Assembly: GCF_022524345.1 (NCBI RefSeq)
Contig: NZ_JAKWJU010000002.1
Coordinates: 5,322,001 to 5,386,000 of the forward strand
From: Streptomyces marispadix
GTDB lineage: Bacteria; Actinomycetota; Actinomycetes; Streptomycetales; Streptomycetaceae
DNA: 64,000 nt
Reading direction: 5' to 3'
Within the stretch, counting starts at the first letter, position 1, and every line of letters begins with the position of its first letter. Below are positions 17,748-25,449 of this stretch, in pieces. A model generated the notes under the pieces. It ran no database searches and was not told the origin of the DNA. It saw only the letters and a program-made list of their open reading frames with translations. Position numbers and translations under genes: made by a program.

Positions 17748-19349
17748 ATGCGGATCGGCATCGACGTCGGCGGAACGAACACGGACGCCGTCCTGATGGA
17801 CGGCGACTCCGTGGTGGCCGACGCGAAGGTCACCACGACCCCCGATGTCACGGACGGCATCATGCAGGCGATACAGGGCCTGCGGCAGCGCCGTGACTTC
17901 GACCCGGGGGCGGTCACCGGCGTGATGCTCGGAACCACCCACTTCATCAACGCCATCGTCGAGGGGCGCGATCTGTCCCCGACAGCCGCCATACGTCTGG
18001 GACTTCCCGCCACCCAGTCGCTGCCGCCGCTGGTGGGCTGGCCCGGCAACCTGGTGTCCGCGATCGGCGATCACACCTACCTCTGCCACGGCGGGCACGA
18101 GTACGACGGACGGGTCATCTCCCAGCTCGACCCCGACGAACTGCACAGGATCGCCGACGAACTCGCCGCCGAGGACGTCCGATCGGTCGCCATCACGTCC
18201 GTCTTCTCCCTCGTCAACGCAGAGTTCGAATTACGGGCCGCGGAGATCCTCGCCGAACGGCTGCCCGGACTGCGGGTCAGCCTCTCCCACGAGGTCGGCC
18301 GCACCGGCCTGCTGGAGCGGGAGAACGCCACGGTCATCAACGCCGCGCTCGGCGAACTGGCCGAGCGCATCTGCGGCGGCATGGTGGCGATGCTGCGCTC
18401 CATCGGCCTGGAAGCGCCGCTGTACCTCAGCCAGAACGACGGCACGCTCATGGGCGTCGACTACGCCCGCCAGTACCCCGTCATGACGTTCGCCTCCGGG
18501 CCGACCAACTCGATGCGGGGCGCGGCCTATCTCTCCGGCGTGGACGATTGCGCCGTCGTGGACGTCGGGGGCACCACCACGGACGTCGGCATGCTGCACC
18601 GGGGGTTCCCGCGCGAGGCGAGCACCGAGGTGAGCGTCGGCGGCATCCGCACCAACTTCCGCATGCCCGACGTGCTTTCCTTCGGCGTCGGCGGCGGCAG
18701 CCTCGTACGGCAGGACTCCGCCCGTGTCACCGTCGGCCCCGAGAGCGTCGGATACCGGCTGCGGGACGAGGCGCTCGTATTCGGAGGGGAGACCCTCACC
18801 GCCACCGACCTCGTGGTGGCCGCGGGCCGCGCCGAGATCGGCGAACCGGAACGAGTCGCGTCCCTGGACCGGGACCTGGTGGAGGCCGGTCTCGCCTATG
18901 CGACGGAGCGGATCACCGGGACGATCGACCGGATGCGGACCAGCAGGGCACCGGTCCCCGTCGTGCTGGTGGGAGGCGGCAGCGTGCTGCTGCCCGAGTC
19001 GATCCCGCTGGCGTCCTCGATGATGCGGCCCGAGCAGTTCGCCGTCGCCAACGCCGTCGGTGCCGCGATCGCCCAGATCAGCGGGGACGTGGACCGTATC
19101 TTCGCGGTGCAGCCGGGGCAGCGGGACGCGGCGCTGGACACCGCCAAGCAGGAGGCCACGGACCGTGCGCTGATCGCGGGCGCGACCCCCGGCACCGTGG
19201 AGATCGTCGAGGTCGAGGAGATCCCCCTGGCCTACCTGCCGGGCAACGCGACACGCATCCGCGTCAAGGCGGTCGGCGACCTCTCCCGTGACCGCTCCCG
19301 TGACCCCTCCGAGCCCGCCTCCGCCGCACACGGGCACGGGGCCGGGTGA
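17748..19349 (+). CDS. Hydantoinase/oxoprolinase-family protein (HyuA-like)
   Basis: A 533-residue member of the ATP-dependent hydantoinase/oxoprolinase A family, which opens five-membered lactam or hydantoin rings. The N-terminal GIDVGGTNTDAVL and the later DVGGTTTDVG are the two phosphate-binding loops of the actin-like fold; GTTHFINAI, ERENATVINAA and LSQNDGTLM are also typical. No HyuB partner follows; the next two genes are DUF917 proteins, an arrangement seen with stand-alone hydantoinases. ATG 17748 has GAGGAG upstream. Codon 162 (18231-18233) is TTA, very rare in this DNA, so translation should depend on the bldA leucyl-tRNA and be limited early in growth. The stop overlaps the next start (GTGATG). 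Confidence 0.88.
   Translation: MRIGIDVGGTNTDAVLMDGDSVVADAKVTTTPDVTDGIMQAIQGLRQRRDFDPGAVTGVMLGTTHFINAIVEGRDLSPTAAIRLGLPATQSLPPLVGWPGNLVSAIGDHTYLCHGGHEYDGRVISQLDPDELHRIADELAAEDVRSVAITSVFSLVNAEFELRAAEILAERLPGLRVSLSHEVGRTGLLERENATVINAALGELAERICGGMVAMLRSIGLEAPLYLSQNDGTLMGVDYARQYPVMTFASGPTNSMRGAAYLSGVDDCAVVDVGGTTTDVGMLHRGFPREASTEVSVGGIRTNFRMPDVLSFGVGGGSLVRQDSARVTVGPESVGYRLRDEALVFGGETLTATDLVVAAGRAEIGEPERVASLDRDLVEAGLAYATERITGTIDRMRTSRAPVPVVLVGGGSVLLPESIPLASSMMRPEQFAVANAVGAAIAQISGDVDRIFAVQPGQRDAALDTAKQEATDRALIAGATPGTVEIVEVEEIPLAYLPGNATRIRVKAVGDLSRDRSRDPSEPASAAHGHGAG
18231..18233 (+). promoter_or_regulatory. TTA leucine codon (bldA-dependent) in the hydantoinase gene
   Basis: In frame, encoding L162 in EFELRAAE. 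In Streptomyces TTA is read only by the bldA tRNA, which makes such genes growth-phase dependent. Confidence 0.8.
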
Positions 19350-20452
19350 TGCCCTGGGACCTCGCCGCCAGCGACCTCTCCGACCTCGCCCTGGGCGCCG
19401 CGCTGCTCGGCGCGGGCGGTGGCGGCGACCCGTATCTGGGGAAGTCGATGGCCGCCGACGCCCTCGCCTCCACGTCAGGCCGGGTGCGCTTCCTCGACCC
19501 CGACGAGCTGGACGAGGACGCCCTCGTCGTCACCACGGCCATGCTGGGTGCACCGACCGTACTGGTGGAGAAGCTGCCGAGCGGCAAGGAAGTGGCCGTC
19601 GCGCTGCGGGCGTTGGAGCGTCACCTCGGCCGGCCGGTCACCGCGACGATGCCCGCCGAGTGCGGCGGCATGAACTCGATGGTCCCGCTGCTGGCGGCGG
19701 CGCGGCTCGGCCTGCCCGTCGTGGACGCCGACGGCATGGGCCGCGCGTTCCCCGAGCTGTCGATGACGACGTTCGGCGCCCACGGTCTGTCCGGATCGCC
19801 CATGGCGGTCGCGGACGAGCACGGCAGCGTGGCCGTGGTCGACGCCGGCGCGGACAACCGCCGCCTGGAGTCCCTGGCCCGCGCCCTCGCCGTCAGCATG
19901 GGCGCCTCGGCGTCCATGGCGATCTACGCCATGAGCGGTGCCGACGTACGCCGTACCGCGGTGCCGCGCACCGTGAGCACCGCCGTACGGCTGGGACGGG
20001 CGGTGCAGGAGGCACGGCAGTGCCACCGCGATCCGTTCACGGCCCTCGAGGAGACGCTGACCCGCACGGTGTACGAGTACGGAAGGACCCTCTTCGAGGG
20101 CAAGGTCGTCGACGTGGAGCGTGCCACGACGGACGGCTTCGCGCGTGGCCGAGCCCGGATCGCAGTCGAAGGCACCGCTGACGAGGGCGAGTTGGTCTTC
20201 CAGAACGAGAACCTGGTGGCACGGATGGCGGGCCGCACCCTCGCCGTCGTCCCCGATCTCGTCACGGTCCTGCACGCGGAGTCCGCCGAACCGGTCACCA
20301 CCGAGGGGCTGCGCTACGGGCAGCGCGTCCGGGTCTTCGCGATCTCCGCGCCGCCTCCGCTGCGCACCCCCGAGGCGCTGGCCGCCTTCGGCCCGGGGGC
20401 CTTCGGCATCGAGGAGAACTACCGTCCTCTCGCGCCCGGTTCGGGCGGCTGA
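19346..20452 (+). CDS. DUF917 family protein (S-methyl-thiohydantoin desulfurase type), copy 1
   Basis: A 368-residue DUF917 protein. The family is now named after S-methyl-thiohydantoin desulfurase activity, and members sit beside hydantoinases. Typical segments are GAALLGAGGGGDPYLG near the N-terminus, TATMPAECGGMNSMVPL, GLPVVDADGMGRAFPEL, RTLFEGKVVDVER and FQNENLVARM. It is translationally coupled to the hydantoinase (GTG 19346 or ATG 19349 overlapping TGA). A second, diverged copy follows 123 bases on. Together with the hydantoinase it probably desulfurises and opens a thiohydantoin-like ring; the actual substrate is unknown. Confidence 0.82.
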   Translation: MMPWDLAASDLSDLALGAALLGAGGGGDPYLGKSMAADALASTSGRVRFLDPDELDEDALVVTTAMLGAPTVLVEKLPSGKEVAVALRALERHLGRPVTATMPAECGGMNSMVPLLAAARLGLPVVDADGMGRAFPELSMTTFGAHGLSGSPMAVADEHGSVAVVDAGADNRRLESLARALAVSMGASASMAIYAMSGADVRRTAVPRTVSTAVRLGRAVQEARQCHRDPFTALEETLTRTVYEYGRTLFEGKVVDVERATTDGFARGRARIAVEGTADEGELVFQNENLVARMAGRTLAVVPDLVTVLHAESAEPVTTEGLRYGQRVRVFAISAPPPLRTPEALAAFGPGAFGIEENYRPLAPGSGG

Positions 20453-20534
20453 GAGCCTGCTGAGAACTCTCTGTCGGTCAACTGCCCCTGACCGGCGGGG
20501 AGTCGGAACAGTGAGGCATATGTCATTCCAGCCC

Positions 20535-20548
20535 TGGAACCGATTCCA
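20535..20548. promoter_or_regulatory. Palindrome TGGAA-CCGA-TTCCA, operator candidate
   Basis: A perfect 5-4-5 palindrome in the 123-base gap between the two DUF917 genes. It overlaps the place expected for a -35 element of a possible leaderless promoter (CACAAT at 20564-20569, six bases before the ATG at 20576). An internal, regulated start of the second half of the operon is inferred. Confidence 0.4.
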
Positions 20549-20575
20549 TGAGTTGATCGCCAGCACAATGGTGGC

Positions 20576-21640
20576 ATGTGGCAGATCACACTCGACGACG
20601 TGCCCGCGCTCTCCAAGGCAGCGATGCTGCTCAGCGCGGGCGGCGGGGGCGGTACAGGCACCGAGTTAGTGGAGCCGATCCTGCGGCGGGCGCTGCGGGA
20701 GCACGGCCCCGTGGAGGTGGTGCACCCCTCCGAACTTCCTCCTGGTAGCTGCGCGGTGCCGGTCGGCTTCGTGGGTTCTGGCACGGTCATGCACGAGAAG
20801 CCCTACGAGGGCAGCGAGATCACCCGCGCGATTCGCGGGGTCGAAGGACATACGGGCCTGACGGTGCAGGCGGTCGTCGGCATCGCGATGACCGGCATCA
20901 TGGCCGTGGTCCCCGTCATCGCCGCCGCGCAGCTCGGTCTGCCGCTCGTGGACGCGGACGGCACGGGACGGGGTGTGACCAAGCTCAGCCAGACGACGCT
21001 GACGCTGGCCGGAATCGACCTCACGCCCGCGGCGTTCACCGCCGACAAGGGGTCCAACCTCCTTGTGGACGGGGTGAACAGCGCCGACGCTGAGTCGGTC
21101 ATCCGGCTGTCCATGCCCGCGATGGGCGGCTGGGCGGGCATGGCCTGGCGGCCGTTGACCACCGACGAGATCATCAAGGGCATGCAGGTCGGCTCGTACT
21201 CCAGGGCGATCGAGATGGGACGGCTGCTCGAAGAGCGGGACCGGGAGGCGCTGGCCGCGCGCTACCAGGCCCGAACTCTCTTCGAAGGCAAGATCGTCGA
21301 GGTGCCCCGGCGGCACCTGGGCCAGTTCCCGGCGGGGACCGTCGTAGTGGAGCACGCCGAGAAGCCCGACCGTGCGCTGCGCATCGAGATGCAGAACGAA
21401 TACCTCGTGGCGCTCGAGGACGGGAAGATCGTCGCCTGCGTGCCCGACCTCATCTGCGTTCTGGAGCAGGAGACCGGCACCTGCCTGACTGCCGAGCGGG
21501 TGCGGTACGGCCTGTGGGTCGAGGTGCTGGCGCTGCCCTGCCACCCCCGGTGGCGCAGCGCGGACGGGCTGGAACTGCTGGGCCCCCGTGCGTTCGGCTA
21601 CGACATGGACTACATACCGCTTGAGGGAACCACCGGATGA
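20576..21640 (+). CDS. DUF917 family protein (S-methyl-thiohydantoin desulfurase type), copy 2
   Basis: A 354-residue DUF917 protein, diverged from copy 1 but with the same landmarks: SAGGGGGTGTEL, MAVVPVIAAAQLGLPLVDADGTGR, RTLFEGKIVEVPRR and MQNEYLVALEDGKIVACVPDLI. Two diverged copies in one operon suggest either a hetero-oligomer or two steps on related substrates. Codon 31 (20666-20668) is TTA, the second such codon of this operon. No good ribosome site precedes ATG 20576, consistent with a leaderless start. The stop overlaps the PucR gene (ATGA). Confidence 0.82.
   Translation: MWQITLDDVPALSKAAMLLSAGGGGGTGTELVEPILRRALREHGPVEVVHPSELPPGSCAVPVGFVGSGTVMHEKPYEGSEITRAIRGVEGHTGLTVQAVVGIAMTGIMAVVPVIAAAQLGLPLVDADGTGRGVTKLSQTTLTLAGIDLTPAAFTADKGSNLLVDGVNSADAESVIRLSMPAMGGWAGMAWRPLTTDEIIKGMQVGSYSRAIEMGRLLEERDREALAARYQARTLFEGKIVEVPRRHLGQFPAGTVVVEHAEKPDRALRIEMQNEYLVALEDGKIVACVPDLICVLEQETGTCLTAERVRYGLWVEVLALPCHPRWRSADGLELLGPRAFGYDMDYIPLEGTTG
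20666..20668 (+). promoter_or_regulatory. TTA leucine codon (bldA-dependent) in DUF917 copy 2
   Basis: In frame (L31 in GTELVEP), near the 5' end, the position where a bldA requirement is most effective. Confidence 0.8.
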
Positions 21641-23199
21641 CTTCGCCCTGGCAACCGGTCACGGTCCGCGTGCTGTGCGGACTCGAGGGCCTGGTGGGCG
21701 CCCATCTTGCCGCGGGGCAGGCGGGACTCGACGCCGAGGTGCACTCGATCGAGGTCGTCTCGACGCTGGCCAGCGCGGAGTCGGTGACTTCCGGCGCCCT
21801 CGTCATCGCAGCTCCGGGTGAGACGGAGCTGGTGGTCCTCGACATGATGCTCAGCGCCGTACGAGCGGCAGGTGCCGTCGGTTTCGTGGTCACCAAGGGC
21901 CCGCATCTGATCGGCTCCGCGACCAGGCTGGCCGACAAGCTGGGCATGCCGCTGCTCGTCGCCACCTTCAAGGACCCGCTCCAGCTCGCCCGGCAGCTCG
22001 ACCGCGTCGTCCACGCCCCCGAGCTGGTACGTGCCGACGTACTGAGCCAACTCGGCCGTCAGATGCGGCGGCGCCACGCAGAGCCCGGCCCGGTGCTGGA
22101 GACCCTCGCGCGCATGCTGAGCGCACGGGCAAGCCTGGTCTGCCCCGTCGGCACCGTGCTGGCGGGCTCCACCCTGGAGCTGCCAGACGGCGCGCTGGCC
22201 GACCCCTCGCCGCACACGGTGCCCGGTGCCGGCAGCCGCGACGGCGACCTGGTGCTCGTTCCCGTCGTGCTCGACAGCCAGGCGGGACCGGACGTCTGGG
22301 TCGCGGTGCAGCTACCGCCGGGCCCGACGACGTGGACGACCACCGCGGAACAGGCCGCGATGCTCGCGGCAGCCGCGATCACCGGCTGGGCCGCACGGCG
22401 GCGCCTGGAGGGCGAGCGCGAGCTGCACGAACGGCGCGATCTGCTCTCGGAGTTGCTGAAGAAGCCGAGCCATCCCGACCGTGAGGTGACGGAGGGCGGC
22501 CTGAAGCTCGGCTGGCAGGTGCACGGCTGGCACATCGGCGCACATCTGCGCTCCATGGGCATGCCCGGCGACCGGCGGCGCCGTATGGCGGACCTGCTGA
22601 ACGCCGCGCTGTCCGAACAGGGGCTCAGCGGCCACCTCGTGGAGCGAGGCGAGGGCTGGGCGTTCTGGGTCACCTCCGACCGCGAGCCCGCCCGCGCCTC
22701 GTCGAGGGACATCGTCAAGCCCCTGCGGGCGGCGCTGACTTCACTGTCCGACGAGGCCCCCCTGATCGCGGGGGTGGGCCGCCCGCGCGAGGGCCCGGAG
22801 GGGCTGGCCCGTACTCTCACCGAGGCACGGCAGGCGTGCCTGCTGGCCGGCACGAGAGCACGCGGCGTGCGCGTCGCCCACATCGACGAGCTGGACCTTC
22901 AGCAACTCCTCGCGGACTGGTACAGCCAGGAGTCGTTCCAGACCTATGCGCGGCAGATCCTCAAGCCGCTCTACGACCGTGACGACATGGAGCTGATCCG
23001 CACGGTCGAGGCGTACCTCGAACACGAGTCGTCCGCGTCGTCGACGGCTGCGTATCTGGGCGTGCACCGCAACACCGTCGCGGAGCGCATCGCACGCGTC
23101 GAGAGCCTGCTCGACGTGAACCTCGCGCTCCCCGACCACCGGCTCGTGGTGCAACTCGCCTGCCGCACACTGCGGTTCGGCGGCGGCCAGGCGTCCTGA
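21637..23199 (+). CDS. PucR-family transcriptional regulator
   Basis: A 520-residue PucR/CdaR-type regulator. The N-terminal half (about 1-170) is the purine-catabolism-regulator-like sensing domain; the C-terminus holds the PucR helix-turn-helix (STAAYLGVHRNTVAERIARVESLL). Regulators of this family usually control catabolic genes for nitrogen heterocycles or sugar acids in response to a pathway ligand. ATG 21637 overlaps the stop of the second DUF917 gene by four bases, so it is the last gene of the hydantoinase operon and the obvious candidate to control it. Candidate sites are the palindromes at 17621 and 20535. Confidence 0.85.
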   Translation: MTSPWQPVTVRVLCGLEGLVGAHLAAGQAGLDAEVHSIEVVSTLASAESVTSGALVIAAPGETELVVLDMMLSAVRAAGAVGFVVTKGPHLIGSATRLADKLGMPLLVATFKDPLQLARQLDRVVHAPELVRADVLSQLGRQMRRRHAEPGPVLETLARMLSARASLVCPVGTVLAGSTLELPDGALADPSPHTVPGAGSRDGDLVLVPVVLDSQAGPDVWVAVQLPPGPTTWTTTAEQAAMLAAAAITGWAARRRLEGERELHERRDLLSELLKKPSHPDREVTEGGLKLGWQVHGWHIGAHLRSMGMPGDRRRRMADLLNAALSEQGLSGHLVERGEGWAFWVTSDREPARASSRDIVKPLRAALTSLSDEAPLIAGVGRPREGPEGLARTLTEARQACLLAGTRARGVRVAHIDELDLQQLLADWYSQESFQTYARQILKPLYDRDDMELIRTVEAYLEHESSASSTAAYLGVHRNTVAERIARVESLLDVNLALPDHRLVVQLACRTLRFGGGQAS

Positions 23200-23274
23200 C
23201 CGCATACCCGGGCGCACTCACGTCGCCACTCGTCCTGACCGGGCGCGGGCCGCGTGCCGGGGGAGCGCACGGCG

Positions 23275-23310
23275 GAGCCGCCGGTCCCGGCGCAGTGGGA
23301 CCGACGGCTC
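23275..23310. terminator. Convergent terminator between the PucR gene and lexA
   Basis: A 14-bp stem with one mismatch (23275-23288 with 23297-23310) and an 8-base loop, placed between two convergent genes. Confidence 0.75.
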
Positions 23311-23353
23311 TCGGCTCACGAGGGACCCGTGCACACGGGCCTTGCGCGGGGCT

Positions 23354-24166
23354 TCAGACCCTGCGCAGCACCGCGACGACCTTGCCGAGGATCGTCGCGT
23401 CGTCACCAGGGATGGGCTGGTACGCGGAGTTGTGCGGCAGCAGCCACACATGGCCGTCCTCGCGCTTGAAGCGCTTGACGGTGGCCTCGCCGTCGAGCAT
23501 CGCCGCGACGATGTCCCCGTTCTCGGCGACCGGCTGCCTGCGCACGGTGACCCAGTCGCCGTCGCAGATCGCCGCCTCGACCATCGAGTCGCCGACGACC
23601 TTGAGCACGAACAGCTCGCCGTCACCGACGAGTTGACGCGGCAGAGGGAAGACGTCCTCGACGGACTCCTCCGCGAGGATCGGACCACCGGCGGCGATAC
23701 GGCCCACCAGCGGCACATACGAGGCGGACGGCTTGCCCGTGGTGTCCGTGGCGACCTGGGTGGCGGGCGCGTCCGAGCCGCGCACCTCGTACGCACGGGG
23801 CCGGTGCGGATCGCGCCGCAGGAACCCCTTGCGCTCCAGCGCCATGAGCTGATGCGCGACGGACGACGTGCTGGACAGACCGACGGCCTGCCCGATCTCC
23901 CGCATGGACGGCGGGTATCCGCGCCGCTGCACCGAGTCACGGATCACTTCGATCACCCTGCGCTGGCGATCGGTGAGCCCCGAGCTGTCCGCGCGGATCC
24001 CTGGAGGTCGCCCCGGCAGGGAGCGCCTCGTCTGCTGGACGTCGTGTGCGTCGGCGTCCCGTGCGCCTTCCGCGTCTTCCACCGGAGTCACCGGCGGGAT
24101 GTGGTCAAGTGACTGCGCGGCACGGTTCTGGGACGTGATGGTGGCGCTGTCTGCTGTGGTGGTCAC
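23354..24166 (-). CDS. lexA: LexA, SOS repressor
   Basis: A 270-residue LexA, the repressor of DNA-damage genes that self-cleaves when RecA is active. A disordered N-terminal extension of about 65 residues, common in actinobacteria, precedes the winged helix ([33 protein letters not shown]). The cleavage site Ala-Gly is in [13 protein letters not shown], and the Ser-Lys dyad is in GDSMVEAAI and [13 protein letters not shown] 24166 is chosen for its AGAGGGG ribosome site; the frame extends 24 codons further upstream without one and would run through the LexA box. It is autoregulated if the box at 24229-24244 is real, and divergent from nrdR-nrdJ. Confidence 0.95.
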   Translation of the reverse strand: MTTTADSATITSQNRAAQSLDHIPPVTPVEDAEGARDADAHDVQQTRRSLPGRPPGIRADSSGLTDRQRRVIEVIRDSVQRRGYPPSMREIGQAVGLSSTSSVAHQLMALERKGFLRRDPHRPRAYEVRGSDAPATQVATDTTGKPSASYVPLVGRIAAGGPILAEESVEDVFPLPRQLVGDGELFVLKVVGDSMVEAAICDGDWVTVRRQPVAENGDIVAAMLDGEATVKRFKREDGHVWLLPHNSAYQPIPGDDATILGKVVAVLRRV

Positions 24167-24228
24167 GTCGGCCCCTCTCGAGCGTTTCTCCCTAGTGGGA
24201 CAACGGTAGTTGGTTTCGAAAGGTTGCG

Positions 24229-24244
24229 CCAAACACACGTTCGA
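24229..24244 (-). promoter_or_regulatory. LexA box (SOS operator) upstream of lexA
   Basis: CCAAACACACGTTCGA matches the actinobacterial consensus TCGAAC-N4-GTTCGA except at two positions of one half. It lies about 65 bases ahead of lexA, as expected for autoregulation. Confidence 0.75.
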
Positions 24245-24485
24245 GTGAAAATTCCCCGTTCATCTGACGCGACCGGCGTCCACGGTGTAGATGCCGCCTC
24301 GCTGCCGAGCGCCGTCGACGTCTCACAGTGTGTCGCACACATGCCCGTCCGCGCCGCCCGTTCCGTCCGCGAATCCGTGCCGAAGCTCGCCCGCGCCGTC
24401 GTCGGCGAGGGGCCGCATCGCATCCCTCGCGCTCTCGTTTGCTGCCGCGTACCGGCGACACGCTTTCCTTCAACTGGCGCTCCAG

Positions 24486-24532
24486 CACCAGATCTAGTGG
24501 TTAGATTGGCGCGCGCCACCCACAAGTTGTGG
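24486..24532 (+). promoter_or_regulatory. Two NrdR boxes upstream of nrdR-nrdJ
   Basis: CACCAGATCTAGTG (24486-24499) and CCACAAGTTGTGG (24520-24532) are near-palindromes of the ribonucleotide reductase regulator class; their centres are about 33 bp apart, close to three helical turns, as in known tandem NrdR sites. A possible -10 element (TATGCT near 24564) follows. The rest of the 496-base lexA-nrdR intergenic region shows nothing further that I can name. Confidence 0.65.
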
Positions 24533-24662
24533 TCCCCCTCCTCCTAGTTGGGAGTTTGTGGACTATGCTGGTGGCAACTTCGCGGACTTCTGAGGAGTCC
24601 CGGCGAGGGCGCAACAGTCATGCACGGAGCGGGCTTTCGCAGGCTCAAGGAGGGTGGGGAGA

Positions 24663-25304
24663 ATGCACTGTCCCTTCTGCCGGCACCCCGACAGTCGCGT
24701 GGTCGACAGCCGTACGACCGATGACGGCACGGCCATCAGGCGTCGCCGCCAATGTCCCGACTGCTCCCGCCGTTTCACCACCGTGGAGAGCGCGTCCCTC
24801 ATGGTGATCAAGCGCAGCGGCGTCACGGAGCCCTTCAGCCGGGACAAGGTGATCGCCGGTGTGCGGAAGGCCTGTCAGGGCCGTCCCGTCACCGAGGACG
24901 CCCTCGCCCAGCTCGGTCAGCGGGTCGAGGAGGCGGTGCGTGCCACGGGCAGTGCGGAGCTGTCCACGCACGATGTCGGCCTTGCGATACTCGGGCCGCT
25001 CCAGGATCTCGATCTTGTGGCCTATCTGCGTTTCGCCTCCGTCTACCGCGCCTTCGAGTCGATCGAGGACTTCGAGGACGCCGTGACGGAGCTGCGCGAG
25101 GCCCGTACGAGCGACGACGACCACGCCGCCGGCGACGAAGCGGACGGCGAGGGGCAGCGAGCCCCTGGTCAAGGGCCCCAAGCGGGCCATGGGCGCCAGG
25201 CGGCCGAGTCCGCCCAGGCAGGCCGCGGAGGCCGTGGGCCCTGCGGTGCGGACGGCGCGGGCGGCAGCCCGGAAGCGCCGGTGCCGCCTCCGGCCGCGGG
25301 CTGA
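24663..25304 (+). CDS. nrdR: NrdR, repressor of ribonucleotide reductase genes
   Basis: A 213-residue NrdR. The zinc ribbon has C-x2-C near the N-terminus ([16 protein letters not shown]) and a second pair in [13 protein letters not shown]; the ATP-cone follows ([20 protein letters not shown] to about residue 150). The last 60 residues are a Gly/Ala/Gln-rich tail beyond the usual family length and are probably disordered. ATG 24663 is preceded by AGGAGGGTGGGGA; a GTG three codons earlier is possible. It is followed after 145 bases by nrdJ, the enzyme it controls, and tandem NrdR boxes lie upstream. Confidence 0.94.
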   Translation: MHCPFCRHPDSRVVDSRTTDDGTAIRRRRQCPDCSRRFTTVESASLMVIKRSGVTEPFSRDKVIAGVRKACQGRPVTEDALAQLGQRVEEAVRATGSAELSTHDVGLAILGPLQDLDLVAYLRFASVYRAFESIEDFEDAVTELREARTSDDDHAAGDEADGEGQRAPGQGPQAGHGRQAAESAQAGRGGRGPCGADGAGGSPEAPVPPPAAG

Positions 25305-25449
25305 GCGGCAGGCGTCGAGAAGAGGCGAAGACCTTCGGATCCGGCGGTGTGCGCGCTGAGGCGCAGGACCGCCGAGAGCCATGGAAAAGCAAGGTGCCCC
25401 GGGAAGATTCGGGGCGCATCGGGGCGTTATGCCCGTTAAGGGAGGCGGA

